Source: Pectinophora gossypiella
Taxonomy: Eukaryota; Arthropoda; Insecta; Lepidoptera; Gelechiidae
DNA length: 64,000 bases
NCBI RefSeq assembly: GCF_024362695.1
Contig: NC_065415.1
Location: 13,557,438 to 13,621,437 of the forward strand
Reading direction: 5' to 3'
Shown here: positions 1-9,390 of the stretch, piece after piece
Layout of the letters: each line of letters starts with the position of its first letter
Numbering within the stretch: position 1 is the stretch's first letter
Program-made: the position numbers and the translations under genes
The notes under the pieces: generated by a model
Databases searched by the model: none
The model's input: only the letters and a program-made list of their open reading frames with translations
Told to the model about the DNA's origin: nothing

Positions 1-50
1 TCCAATTTTTTTAGATGAATTGCTTCTATGTGACCTTTTTAACCCCCCAG
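1..50. mobile_element. MITE-1, right half at window edge
   Basis: This matches the right inverted repeat of MITE-1, seen complete at 54175-54328: TTTAGATGAATTGCTT, then a pyrimidine-rich end CCCCCCAG. The left part lies outside the window. Confidence 0.55.
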
Positions 51-306
51 CTGGTCCCCCTAACATCGATGGCTATAGGAAGGTAATTGTAAAATTCCAT
101 TTCCGAGTATCGGCTCGGTTTAATTCGCAGAGTTGGCCAATTTCCGCATCTCGGCTCACATCCGTTCCATTGCTATAAGTGTGTGGAATAAATTGCAATT
201 GAAGGTGGCTAAAGGAAAAGCAGCTCTAACCGTCACCCTGATGGGAAAATGAGCGTGATTATATTATACGTGCACATAAAAAACGTTGTTAATTTCTGCA
301 TAAAGC

Positions 307-312
307 TTTATT
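307..312 (-). promoter_or_regulatory. Candidate poly(A) signal for the secreted-protein gene
   Basis: AATAAA read on the minus strand, about 375 nt downstream of the stop codon at 688. It is the first canonical hexamer I saw after that stop. The stretch 51-687 holds no other recognisable gene or repeat. Confidence 0.35.
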
Positions 313-687
313 TTCGTTGTATTACCAAATCTAAAGTATCCATTCAGCATTTTTGGTTGGTTTAAGTAATAATTATCACTAAAACTTCACCTTCTCGGAT
401 CGTGCATATCGTGGATAGTTCCGTACCAAAACTGTTAAATGAAACCTTCGTAATGAGAGTAAGTCCATCTGTTCAAAAGGTTTTCTAACCCTCCAAATAC
501 CAAAATGCCAAACTTTAAAACGTTTTTATATCCAAGTTCGATAAACATTACTGTTTGTTGGCATGGCTGTACGAATATAATAAAATAAAAAATTACGTTC
601 GCACTATGTTCGCCAAATTGTTGTTGCATATGAATTTACAATATGAGAATGATTAGGTATACAAAAAAGTTACTTATGATAATTAAA

Positions 688-1122
688 CTATTCACCTTCA
701 CTTTCAGTCGAGGGAATAGTTGTGCCACTAGTTGTGCCACTAGTTGTGCCAATAGTTGTGGAAATGTGGGTAGACGCAGCGGTTGTGACATAGGTGTCGG
801 TTGGATTTTTGTGACGGGTTTCTGAGATACACCTTCTCCTACAACGTTGCCGGGGTCTGAATATATAATCTCTCCTGCATTTCATAATACACCGTCTACT
901 TTCAGGCGTGATCCACTCTCGATTTTTTTCATAATATTCATCACTTTCTTTATTTTGGGCTTCCCAATACTTTTTTTGTAACTCTATTCTCTTATTTTGT
1001 AAATCAATCCTTTGTTTCGTATATTCTTCCCGAGTCATATCCCAACTCGGAATTTTGTCATATGATTCACTGTCTTTGTATTTTTTTCTTTTCTTCTTAC
1101 GCTTACCCACATACGGTGGTTC
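688..1122 (-). CDS. Secreted-protein gene, exon 3 (module copy 2, Cys motif, mucin-like tail)
   Basis: It encodes 144 residues and a TAG stop after acceptor ATTATTATAG. It opens with EPPYVGKRKKK, a basic run, then a module like exon 2 (MTREEYTKQR, KKYWEAQN). The Cys pattern CIMKC ... CRRRC is CX3C-X11-CX3C in an Arg-rich context. The last 30 or so residues are mostly Thr and Ser with a TTSG repeat. Confidence 0.7.
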   Translation of the reverse strand, partial: EPPYVGKRKKKRKKYKDSESYDKIPSWDMTREEYTKQRIDLQNKRIELQKKYWEAQNKESDEYYEKNREWITPESRRCIMKCRRDYIFRPRQRCRRRCISETRHKNPTDTYVTTAASTHISTTIGTTSGTTSGTTIPSTESEGE

Positions 1123-3678
1123 CTATAATAATAATTAAAAACCATTTAAAGACGGATATAAATGATACGCGTCATGTGTTGTATATGTTACTGTAAAAGC
1201 TCGAACTGCAGTAAATCCTAAGATATTCCAGTAAAACCTATGATCTGCCAATACCTAATGGTAAATGTCCCAAAAGGTTTACGATTTGAACTTTTACCAC
1301 CATTCCTTTGGTAAATCTTAGGATTTACATTAATAGTACGGTAATTGTTGAAAAACAATACTATGTATACAACCTTTACCGTTCAGGGTGCTGTTTGGGC
1401 TGCCGCGTTTTTGCAGTGCGTCAAAAATGTTTGCCGATCACAATACAGATTGTTTCTTTGCAATTATTAGGAAGAGGTGTGCATCGCTATTGAGGCGCTT
1501 ACGTTCCAGCTCAAACGGCATTCTGAGCGTGTTGACTGATAGGTGGGACTCCCCACTGCTGGGCCACTGGATGCGCTTACATACTGAAGTGGACTTGCAG
1601 ATACCGGTGACCAGGCGGTGGGAACCTGCTTATTAGTAATGTGTTGTGTTAATGTGTACGTTTTCTTGTTGTTTATAATTGTCGAGCCGTGTCGTGTGTA
1701 AATGTTATTTTATTTTTATCGTTCTATTACTAACACTAGATTAAGTTGTTTATTGCTTGTTACTAACCACTATGGAACATGTCCGAAATAAACTCTTTTT
1801 ATTTTTATTTTATTTATTTATTTTACCTGCTACTTGGAAGAAATTGCTGCATGACCAATAAAGCCGCCTGTTGTGCTTTTCTGTATATGTTGTGCTTATC
1901 TCTGTATTTTGTGTCCATTGTGCTCAATAAAGTATTTTATCTATCTATCTATCTTTATAATACTATGTACCTGTTTTGTCCAATAGTTCATTAAAGTAAA
2001 TAATTAAGAATTACTCATTTTTTACTCCTAAAACCAGCATGAGCTGACAGTGGTAAAATCTAGCATATTATATAATTCGTCGTATTTTCAGAAGTACTTA
2101 CATTTATCAACTCATGTCGGTAAATTCTAAGAGTTACACTTTAATCTTAAGATTTACTGTTCGAGCTTTTACAGTAACATATTATATGGGCGGATTTATA
2201 TAGGCGGTTGTTTTAGATTTGTGTTTAAAATTGACGTGTGATCCATAAATTTTATGCTTGTCGATTACCCGTCCCTTTCCTTTTCGGCGGATAAGAAAAT
2301 GACAGGTATAACTTAAAGTAAAATTAGTGTCTGCAGGAATCGGGGCCAATATGGGACTAAAAAGAATAACAAAAAACGCCAACATTTTCATGAATTTAGA
2401 GAAAGGGAATTCCATTTGATATCAACTCAAAACCATGGTTTGGATCATCCCCCAAAGTTTTCGTTACGGTGTCACTAACACTCTGTATATGTCATATTAT
2501 TATAATTAGTACACCTACGCTATACGTTTTTAAAATTCACATACTAACCATTTCTTCATTTGATTCAAGACGCTCTTCGTTTTCATTTTGAGTGTCCCAA
2601 AACTCTTTTTCAATCCGTCTTCTCTTTCGATAAAATTCTTCCAGAGTCATCCTCCTACTGATTTTTTTTTCTTTTGCGTCCAAATGTAGAAAAGAGGATT
2701 TGTGTTTACCCACAGATACTGGTGTCTACAATAAATAAAAACAAATAAGTGTGTAAATCATCATCATCAGCCCATTAACGTCCCCACTGCTGGGGCACAG
2801 GCCTTCCCTATGTATGGATAGGGATAGCGGGCCTTAAACCATCACGCGGGTCCAGTGCGGATTGATGGTTATTAACGACTGCTAATGCAGCCGGGACTAA
2901 CGGCTTAACGTGCCTTCCGAAGCACGGAGGAGCTCGAGATGAAAACATTTTTTTTTGTGGTCACTCATCCTATGACCGGCCTTTGCGAAAGTTGCTTAAC
3001 TTCAACAATCGCAGACCGAGCGCGTTTACCGCTGCGCCATCGAACTCCTCAATAATAAATAATAAATGACAAAAATAAATGACTATTTATGTTATATATG
3101 TTCCGCTGTTAGGCACTTCCCTAAATCAACCGGAGGGGGTATGGAGCATACTCCACCACGGGTTTGTAAAAGTGTTTTTACGGCTAGCAGTCTGTACGGG
3201 TCTAATGCGCCTTCCGAAGCACGAAATCATCTTACTTTTTGAGATTCAGTCTCACAAATTATTATTACTCTATTACTTTCTATAGTAAAAGTTATCACAT
3301 AATGTCCGTACTTTACAATCATATTCCCAGATATATTAAAGAATTGCAAACACAGTATTATAATCAATCAATAAATGTAATAAATGTTATCATTGTATAA
3401 AAGATTTTTTCGAAGATGCTTAGAAGTAGAATTCGAGAGATCATGTGATAATTATAACATAAAACCTACTAATTGTTGATTAAACCATGAATCCTATGCG
3501 AATAAATGATTTGATTTAATTTATTGTTATCACTTACTTCTAATTCTTCTATTTTATATTTCTTTGCGCCATCAAATTCATAGGATTGGTTTGCCCATTC
3601 ATTACGATTTCTACGGTCATGACTCGCCACGTATTGGGCGCTATGCAGTAAACAACTTACTACAAGACACCACAACAT
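688..3678 (-). CDS. Predicted secreted Arg/Cys-rich protein with Thr/Ser-rich tail, three exons
   Basis: Join of 3678-3538, 2725-2549 and 1122-688 on the minus strand gives 250 residues. All three exons are phase 0 and all borders are GT..AG: donors GTAAGT (3537) and GTTAGT (2548), acceptors ending AG at 2726 and 1123. Residues 1 to about 19 (MLWCLVVSCLLHSAQYVAS) look like a signal peptide, so the product is probably secreted. Exon 2 and the first part of exon 3 encode similar charged modules (PxxVGK, then MTxEE, then W and QN). Exon 3 continues with an Arg-rich CX3C-X11-CX3C motif and ends in a Thr/Ser-rich stretch that may be O-glycosylated. I do not recognise the family and assign no function. 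Introns hold SINE, LINE and MITE copies. The exon chain is inferred; agreement of phase, splice signals, signal peptide and promoter makes it fairly secure. Confidence 0.72.
1376..1640 (+). pseudogene. LINE ORF2 C-terminal fragment
   Basis: The frame from 1388 reads GLPRFCSASKMFA, then IRKRCASLLRRLRSS, then WDSPLLGHWM. This resembles the extreme C-terminus of insect LINE polyproteins, where such short conserved ends are common. It is 5'-truncated and lacks any RT motif. Clade not assigned. Confidence 0.55.
1832..1945 (+). repeat. LINE 3' tail (Rep-K)
   Basis: It reads as GGAAGAAATTGCTG, then AATAAAGCCGCCTGTTGTGC, then CAATAAAGTATTTTATC with short ATCT repeats. Related tails lie at 15682, 16139, 42678 and 47519. 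It is typical of LINE 3' ends that stop in a simple repeat after AATAAAG. Confidence 0.55.
2200..2355. mobile_element. MITE-5, right half, in intron 2
   Basis: It matches the right half of MITE-5 at 30005-30375 and 51893-52268, including GGATAAGAAAATGACAGGTA and the end near GTCTGCAGGAATCGGGGCC. Confidence 0.6.
2385..2492. mobile_element. MITE-2, right half, in intron 2
   Basis: It contains GATATCAACTCAAAACCATGG and ends TTACGGTGTCACTAACACTC, the right arm of MITE-2. The left arm is missing. Confidence 0.6.
2549..2725 (-). CDS. Secreted-protein gene, exon 2 (charged module, copy 1)
   Basis: It encodes 59 residues starting TPVSVGKHK after the acceptor TTTATTGTAG and ending at donor ATG|GTTAGT. 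It has no ATG at its start, so a simple ORF scan misses it. The segment MTLEEF..KRRRIEKEFW..QN lines up with a segment of exon 3. The evidence is the matching phase, the splice signals and the similarity to exon 3. Confidence 0.65.
2758..3052 (-). mobile_element. SINE-C, near-complete, in intron 1
   Basis: Reading on the minus strand: A-box-like head, 5S-like block (GAAGTTAAGCAACTTTCGC, GGATGAGTGACC), shared module with GTGCTTCGGAAGGCAC, and a 3' end CCCCAGCAGTGGGGACGTTA followed by (ATG)n. It lies between exons 1 and 2 of the secreted-protein gene. Confidence 0.75.
3095..3255 (-). mobile_element. SINE-A, 5'-truncated and diverged
   Basis: It shows the SINE-A tail, the GGTATGGAGCATACTCCACC block and the shared module on the minus strand. 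The tRNA-like head is absent. It lies in intron 1 of the secreted-protein gene. Confidence 0.65.
3538..3678 (-). CDS. Secreted-protein gene, exon 1 (signal peptide)
   Basis: It encodes 47 residues from ATG at 3678-3676 to a phase-0 donor GAA|GTAAGTG. The first 19 residues are hydrophobic with a small residue at the likely cleavage site, followed by a charged segment HDRRNRNEW. The start is supported by the promoter 20 nt upstream. Without splicing the frame reaches a stop in the intron at 3469. Confidence 0.7.
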
Positions 3679-3696
3679 CTCTTGAGTTAATAAAAA

Positions 3697-3730
3697 ACTG
3701 ACATAATTTATTTTAAGGACTCCTTTTATA
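3697..3730 (-). promoter_or_regulatory. Core promoter: TATA box plus initiator
   Basis: On the minus strand TATAAAAG lies at 3730-3723 and an arthropod-type initiator TCAGT at 3701-3697. The first T of the TATA box is 31 nt before the initiator A (3699), the usual spacing. The predicted 5' UTR is about 20 nt. This also supports the start codon at 3678. Confidence 0.65.
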
Positions 3731-4001
3731 TCAATCCGTTAATTACTCCTAATATCAATTACGTTGCTAGTTGGTTCTGAGATTGGCATAATGTAACAAT
3801 CTAATTGCAATTATTACTACACTTTAATCAAAAAATAACAACGTCTAATTTATTACTACAAGTATTTGCTGTAGCGTTATTGGTACCTACCAGGATAAAT
3901 TGATTATTTTGCGGTTGTATGGAGTGTAGTCTGACCAAGCGTGCTTTAGTTGGGGATGGGGGATAGATAAAGTCGCTTATGTTATGGCACATCCTGGACT
4001 T
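3731..4001. other. Intergenic, no feature recognised
   Basis: AT-rich sequence upstream of the secreted-protein promoter. I see no coding exon and no repeat shared within the window. Confidence 0.4.
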
Positions 4002-4002
4002 C

Positions 4003-4577
4003 TTTTTTTTTGTCGTGACTTAAAGTAGATTTGCCGCAGATGGCAGTAACTACTTGGCCGGACAAATGGGGAGCGCTGAGGGCTCTCACCTGGTACAAAA
4101 TTTAAGACAACAGGCCTGAGGGTGCCGAGGTTCGCGCCCAACTAGATCGGGCGCGAATCTCGCCTCAGGGCGTCGTCTGAGAGAAAGAATCTCTCTCTCT
4201 CTCTCTCTCCTTGGCATTTATTATTCCCATCTGATGGTGGGGTCTGCCTTCTTCGTACTTCTCTTCCACTTCGCTCTGAGAGAAAGAATATTTAAAAGAA
4301 TTAATCGACCCTAGAGGGTCGATAGCGATAAGCGCTGAATGAGGGAAATCGTCGACCACGCCGGCGGGGTCGGTATCGGGGTTCTGGAGTGTTTGGTGTC
4401 GCGAGCTGATTGGCCAGCCTCTATGGCTAGAGTAATCGGGTCGTCGGGATCGTATATTACGTCCTTTGGACGCCGATAATTTTCAGTACCGTCCCTAAGC
4501 GGGATGTATTCGGAAGCCGGAACTACTAGGGGATTTGGGTGGTGCGGAGCAGAATCGAAAAAAACGTTTTGAAGCAT
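4003..4577 (-). pseudogene. Jockey-type LINE, 5'-truncated 3' end
   Basis: On the minus strand it carries the last part of an ORF2 (FFDSAPHHPNPLVV, EYIPLRDGTE, RRPKDVIYDPDDP) closely similar to the complete element at 32073-37590, then the same 3' UTR, and ends in a short poly(A) seen as T9 at 4003-4011. A CT microsatellite (4192-4208) interrupts the UTR. Only about 0.57 kb of the 3' end remains, as expected for incomplete reverse transcription. Confidence 0.8.
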
Positions 4578-4762
4578 ACCCTGGACACTTCGAACAAAAC
4601 ACCTCGTTTTACAGAGACACTTTACATTGATGTTACCGTACACGCGCATCTGTGTGTGTGACATCTGACGCGCAAACGATTGAAGACTGAGGGGGTGGGG
4701 TAAACCTAGCTCGGCCGCTGGTGGGAAGCGGAGTTGCCGTTCTATACGTAGTATTATTCCTT
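4578..4762 (+). repeat. SINE-F like repeat
   Basis: It contains TGGACACTTCG, a TTTTACAGAGACACT block, TGTGTGTGTGACATCTGACG and the end GCCGCTGGTGGGAAGCGGAG. Similar blocks lie at 8857-8905 plus 9236-9385, at 43215-43345, and inverted near 28045. Confidence 0.5.
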
Positions 4763-5007
4763 ATTCTATGGTTATGGTATTAATTCGACATTCTCAGCTA
4801 CGTGCAACTCGTTTTGCCTGTGTGTGATGTAAGCACCTTCACACGTGTGGGTTTGCTTGTAACAAAGGGGCACAAAGGTGCATGGTTGTGTATTTGGCCC
4901 TCTGGCATTGTCCTGCGGAGGTCTCTATGTCGCGTGTAACGCTTTTATACCGCGCTTGTGTAACTTCAGCGCGTCTATGGGAATTTACTTTAACTATTAA
5001 AAGATAA

Positions 5008-5165
5008 AAGCTAGAAGGAAAAAGAGGAAGGGGAAGACCAAGAAGAGCTTACATGGAACAGATTAAAGAAAAGGTTAACGTCGTGTCTTATAGGGAAGTC
5101 GAGGAATTGACCTTTGATGGACTGGAATGGAAAATGCTACACCGACAAGAGCGTGGCTCTTAAAT
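5008..5165 (+). pseudogene. LINE-S ORF2 C-terminal fragment
   Basis: It reads EGKRGRGRPRRAYMEQIKEK, then VVSYREVEEL, then a terminal HRQERGS and stop, followed by (GATGAT). The last residues match the fragment at 19259-19597. It is only a C-terminal remnant. Confidence 0.6.
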
Positions 5166-5269
5166 TGATGATGATGATTAAAAGATACGTATACGCTCAC
5201 GATTATTTTCCCAACCTATTATAAACACCAGACGACTAAGTTTCGAAGAAATATAATACGATAACGTCA

Positions 5270-5322
5270 ATGTGTAGTGTCTGTGTAATACGAGGTTGTT
5301 TGTATGAAGTGTCCGGGGTGTA
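5270..5322 (+). repeat. SINE-F fragment
   Basis: It contains GTGTCTGTGTAATACGAGG and GTATGAAGTGTCCGGGGTGT, the same pair of blocks seen inverted at 8857-8905 and at 55570. Confidence 0.4.
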
Positions 5323-5636
5323 AAGGCCGTTCAACTGGTCGGCCAACTTGGCTAGGCCTTCAGGAATGAGGTATAGAGAGACCGGCGAAAATGAAATACG
5401 TTTTTCCAAACAAATCTAAACGAATCTTGACAGAACGAGTCATTGAGGTGTTAAGTTGGAAAGACTAACTAGTACATTTGCCGCACATTGCGAATCTTGT
5501 GCTACTGAACTAAGATTTTTTTTTAATTTACTTTTTGTAAGAAGGAATTTTATTTCCCTAATAATCATTATAATAACAAAGAGATTAAAAATTATGAGCT
5601 ACCAAAACGTCTGCATATAAATATGGGAGATGTAAC

Positions 5637-5935
5637 AGCCTCAGTTGTCTAGTGGTTAGAGCGTTGGACTCACGATTTGGAGGTCTGGGTTCGATTCTCG
5701 ATGGGGACATTGTCGAAATCACTTTGTGAGACTGTGCTTTGTTGGGTATGGACATTGCAGGTTTGAATCACCTGATTGTCTGAAAAAGTAAGATGATTCC
5801 GTGCTTCGGAGGGCACGTTAGGCCGTTGGTCTCGGCTATTAGCCATAAAAACACCTCCACCAACCCGCAGTTTAGCAGCGTGGTGGAGTACCTATGCTCC
5901 ACCACAGTGGGACGTATATAGGCTATTTATGTAGT
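5637..5935 (+). mobile_element. SINE-A, near full length
   Basis: The tRNA-like head has an A box (TTGTCTAGTGG) and a B box (GGTTCGATTC). The body has the GTGCTTCGGAGGGCAC module and TATTAGCC hairpin. It lacks part of the GGTTGATTGAGGGG segment and ends AGTGGGACGTATATAGGC. Confidence 0.8.
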
Positions 5936-6244
5936 TATGTTATCTTCAGAGACAACGCCACAGAGTTTTCAAGCAGTGATAATTTTGTAACCAGTTTCAT
6001 TGCTTTTCACATAAAGACTTGTCGAAGTTATTCTCACTTGCTTGTGTCCTGCAATTCAAAGTGTTTTGTGTACCCCGTCGGCTTTCAGCCAGCACTCTGA
6101 TGGAATGTCTGCCTTTGATGGAAGTTGAATGGCATGAGTCTGTGGTAAGCACGGCTTTTACACGTAAGTAGCGAAATGCTTTGAGATTAACTGAAAACAA
6201 CGGTGAACTGTTGGAACCACGATTATTCACAACTACACATGTTC

Positions 6245-6612
6245 ACGACTATCTCATTTGGAGAGGTACATCTATCGAAAAACTAACGGAGAACCCACGC
6301 CTCACCGATCTTTCTGCTAGACCAACGTAGGTGGTGATCCGTATCTTCCTCTATGCCAAAGGCCAGGTTTCCACTGACGCGGAGATGGGCGGAAAAGACC
6401 GGAGATGTGCGGATTTGACCAATCACAGCGTTCGAGAGAGCGAAAACCGAAGACGCTCTGCCACCCTCTCCCTCACGGTGATTGGTCGATTCCAGCACAT
6501 CTCCGCTCCTCTCCGCACAGCTCCGCGTCAATGGAAACGCAGCATAATGGTCGAGCCAACTGTGTTAGTGCATAATAACTTATGGGTGCCAGTCCGGTAG
6601 GTACCATTTGAG
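6245..6612 (-). mobile_element. SINE-D, split by a nested MITE
   Basis: The parts at 6245-6352 (complement of CAGAAAGATCGGTGAGGCGT) and 6546-6612 (complement of GGCACCCATAAGTTATTATG) together make one SINE-D copy on the minus strand. The MITE at 6356-6545 sits at the point where other copies read straight through. Confidence 0.6.
6356..6545. mobile_element. GC-rich MITE nested in SINE-D
   Basis: The arms GGTTTCCACTGACGCGGAG and CTCCGCGTCAATGGAAACG are inverted copies, with further inverted matches inward (CGGAGATGTGCGG, TTGACCAATCAC). It is about 190 nt with no coding. Superfamily uncertain; it resembles hAT-type MITEs. Confidence 0.6.
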
Positions 6613-6843
6613 AAATAATCCGGTATACCACAGGCCACAGTGTCAGAATATTCTATTTAAACTAAATATTCTATTTCACTTGAAAAAAGAATCAGGTTAT
6701 TAATTTGACCCATATGCATGTAATCTTATTAGAATTACACAATATAAATATGTAGTCTACATGGGCATCGGTACATATTGTGTTCATAACACAAGTGTCC
6801 CTTCGTATGGAAATATGACTTCAGAATTTACGTTCTAACATTG

Positions 6844-7147
6844 TCTTCTTCTTGTGTGAGGCGGATTACCAACCTCATCAACCCTGTCATCAACAATTGG
6901 GCCGCCAAAAGCCTCATGTAACGACTACATACTTACATCAGTAAGTAGTAACCGGGACCAACCAGGTTAACGTGCCTTCCGAAGCACGGATCATCTTACT
7001 GTCAGACAATCAGGTGATCAGCCTGTAATGTCCTAACCGAACTAGGGATCACAAAGTGATTTTTGTGTGATATGTTTCCACCAGGATTCGAACCCGGGGC
7101 CTCCGGATTGTGAGACCAACGCGCAACCACTGGACCACAGAGGCCGT
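6844..7147 (-). mobile_element. SINE-B, near full length
   Basis: On the minus strand: head with TGGTCCAGTGG and GGTTCGAATCC, shared module, ACTTACTGATGTAAGTA hairpin and a (GAA)n end. It has small deletions near the shared module and the tail. Confidence 0.75.
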
Positions 7148-7464
7148 TAACCGTTTTTAATTTAATTGTACATTTTTAGTAATATTTTTTAACAAAAAAA
7201 AATGCCTCAAAAGCTGTAACCCACTAAGTGTTTCAAAACGCAAAACCTTTTAAAAGTTTGAAGTGAAATATCACCGAGACCCAAGTTGGGGGATGTGGCT
7301 AATTTGCGAACATCGATCATAGCGAGGGTTGGTACTCGTAATAGTGTACGAGTCTGTCATGTGTTCAGAATGTGTGTAGGTATGTGTTGACGTGCTAAAA
7401 GGAAAGGGTGGGCGCATGGTTTCTTTTTTCAAACATGTAACTTTGTTGGAAACACCAACATTAT

Positions 7465-7668
7465 TTTATGTAGATATAATTATTATAATGTATTTCATAT
7501 ATTGCACCTCTTTTTATTCTCTCGCAGATATTCTTATACTACCTTTGGATTGGCTGGAGATCTCTGTTAGAGATAAGTCCTCCCTTGTAAACGCCCATTT
7601 CATATTTTGTGATGTAACTAGTTGTTAAGTGCAATAAATTATATAAAATAATAATAATAAAGTTTATT
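7465..7668 (+). repeat. Dispersed LINE-tail repeat, also at 63800-63995
   Basis: About 200 nt that match the opposite strand at the far end of the window. They share TGCACCTCTTTTTATTCT, GGCTGGAGATCTCT and AACTAGTTGTTAAGTGCAAT. It ends in AATAAATT and AAT repeats, like other LINE 3' tails. Confidence 0.6.
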
Positions 7669-7917
7669 TAGGTAAAATCTACGACACACATATACATTTA
7701 CAACATTAAAATATACACACATTAACATTAATTTAGTTGGAAAACATAAACAAAAAGGCCAGGGTTCAGTGAAAATTTACCCAGAGGGCAACACTGATTT
7801 TCAACCCACGCCTATCGGCGAAACGCGAGTACCCGCACAATAAATTTACATTACCAACGTAATTTTGGCTGTCAATTTGACAACCAACTTCCTTTTTTGT
7901 AGCTGTCATATTTTTTT

Positions 7918-8152
7918 TTATACAGAGTGTTGGTGACATCGTAAGGAAAACTTTGAGGGATGATTCAGACTATGATTCTGAATTGATAGCAAGTGGAATT
8001 TTCCATCGCAAAAGTATGAAACTGAAATTTAAAAAAAACATCAAATTTTCATGAATTTTCCGACAGTACATTACACTTGATATAGATTTCATTCAGAATT
8101 ATGGTCTGAATTATCCCCCTCAGTATTCGTTACGGTGTCACTAACACCGATA
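7918..8152. mobile_element. MITE-2, complete copy
   Basis: The left arm GTGTTGGTGACATCGTAAGG and right arm ending CGTTACGGTGTCACTAACAC are inverted copies of about 85 nt. The ends CAGAGTGT and ACACC are flanked by TA. Confidence 0.7.
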
Positions 8153-8188
8153 CCTACTGTATGACCACCTGTATGTACTTGTAAGGGG

Positions 8189-8398
8189 TGTAAGTGACAT
8201 CGTAACGAATACTGAGAGCGATGATTTAGCTGATTATTCTGAGTTAATAATCAAGTGGAATTTTCTATGGCAAAAGTATAGAACTGAAAATAATTTTAAA
8301 AAAATCATGAATTTTGCGATGGAAAATTCCACTTGATATTAACTCAGAATCATGGTGTGAATCATCCCCTCAATTTTCGTCACGATGTCACTAACTCA
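8189..8398. mobile_element. MITE-2, second copy in tandem with the first
   Basis: A second element with arms GTGTAAGTGACATCGTAACG and CGTCACGATGTCACTAAC, 36 nt after the preceding copy. The two are similar but not identical. Confidence 0.7.
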
Positions 8399-8777
8399 TC
8401 TTTTATTCATCGAACATTGTTTGTAAGTATATCTCTTAAACTTTCGCATGCTTATATCTACCTGATCGTGTGATTCTTAAAATATAAAACCTATTTTCCA
8501 ACTTTTTGACAAAACCACGCGAGTAAATGATTGATTTGATTTTGATTTGATTTGGTTTTCACTATTAGGCGACGATGACGTGCTATATCTCATCAAACAA
8601 GCAATTCCTTAGATTATCATCCATAAGCAGCTTGACATTGTTATTATCCCAGATCACATGTCATATACATGTAAGTATTTTGGGTTGGGGTAATTTACAC
8701 GCGTCAGTCACAGTTTCTAAGGAAGGGTTGTGGTATAGAAAGTGTCGAAGCTTTTTATTGAAGCAAATTCTAGTGTT

Positions 8778-8857
8778 AGATTATCTCTCTGGCGTTATTT
8801 CATTTTTCACAGAGTCCTTTTCTTAACCGGTTAGGTCCGGTTTTGTACAGAAACGAC
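8778..8857 (-). mobile_element. SINE-E, 3' end fragment
   Basis: It holds the complement of the SINE-E 3' region, GTTAGGTCCGGTTTTGTACA, and a CACAGAGTCC block. The rest of the SINE is missing. Confidence 0.5.
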
Positions 8858-9385
8858 TGACCCCGGACACTTCACACAAAAGACCTCGTTTTACACAGAC
8901 ACTATACATAAACTGCCTATATACGTCCCACTGCTGGGCACAGGCCTCTCCTCAATCAACCGGAGGGGGTATGGAGCATACTCCACCACGCTGCTCCACT
9001 GCGGGTTGGTGGAGGTGTTTTTACGGCTAATAGCCGGGACCAACGGCTTAACGTGCCCTCCGAAGCACGGAATCATCTTACTTTTTCGGACAATCAGGTG
9101 ATTCAAGCCTGAAAAGTCCTTACCAAACAAAGGACAGTCTCACAAAGTGATTTCGACAATGTCCCCATCGGGAATCGAACCCGGATCTCCGGATCTTGAG
9201 CCTAACGCTCTAACCACTAGACCACGGAGTCTGACAATATACATTTACGTCATCGTATACGCGCATATGTGTGTGTGACGTCTGACGCCCATACGACTTG
9301 AAGATTAAAGTAGGACTGTGGGTAAATCTACCTCAGCCGCTGGTGGGGAGCGGAGAGTTGCCATTCTATTATTCCTTATTCTATG
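8857..9385. repeat. SINE-F copy interrupted by SINE-A
   Basis: Blocks at 8857-8905 and 9236-9385 line up with the continuous copy at 4578-4762. The gap is filled exactly by the SINE-A at 8906-9235, with TATACAT on both sides. Confidence 0.55.
8906..9235 (-). mobile_element. SINE-A, full length, nested in SINE-F
   Basis: Complete on the minus strand, from the A box (complement near 9225) to the tail CCCAGCAGTGGGACGTATAT. The flanking TATACAT repeats suggest a 7-nt target-site duplication. Confidence 0.85.
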
Positions 9386-9390
9386 TTATA

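Larger units (their letters stand above)
1184..2181. mobile_element. Terminal-inverted-repeat DNA element, about 1 kb, in intron 2
   Basis: The ends TATGTTACTGTAAAAGCTCG (1184) and its complement ending ACAGTAACATA (2181) form inverted repeats of about 40 nt with few differences. TA dinucleotides flank it. No transposase is visible; LINE fragments are nested inside, so it is non-autonomous or decayed. Confidence 0.6.

Noticed and set aside
435..629. 64-codon minus-strand frame downstream of the secreted-protein gene
   Set aside because: It lies in the presumed 3' UTR, with no start context or homology that I can see.
4192..4208. CT run as a regulatory element
   Set aside because: A simple microsatellite inside a truncated LINE 3' UTR.
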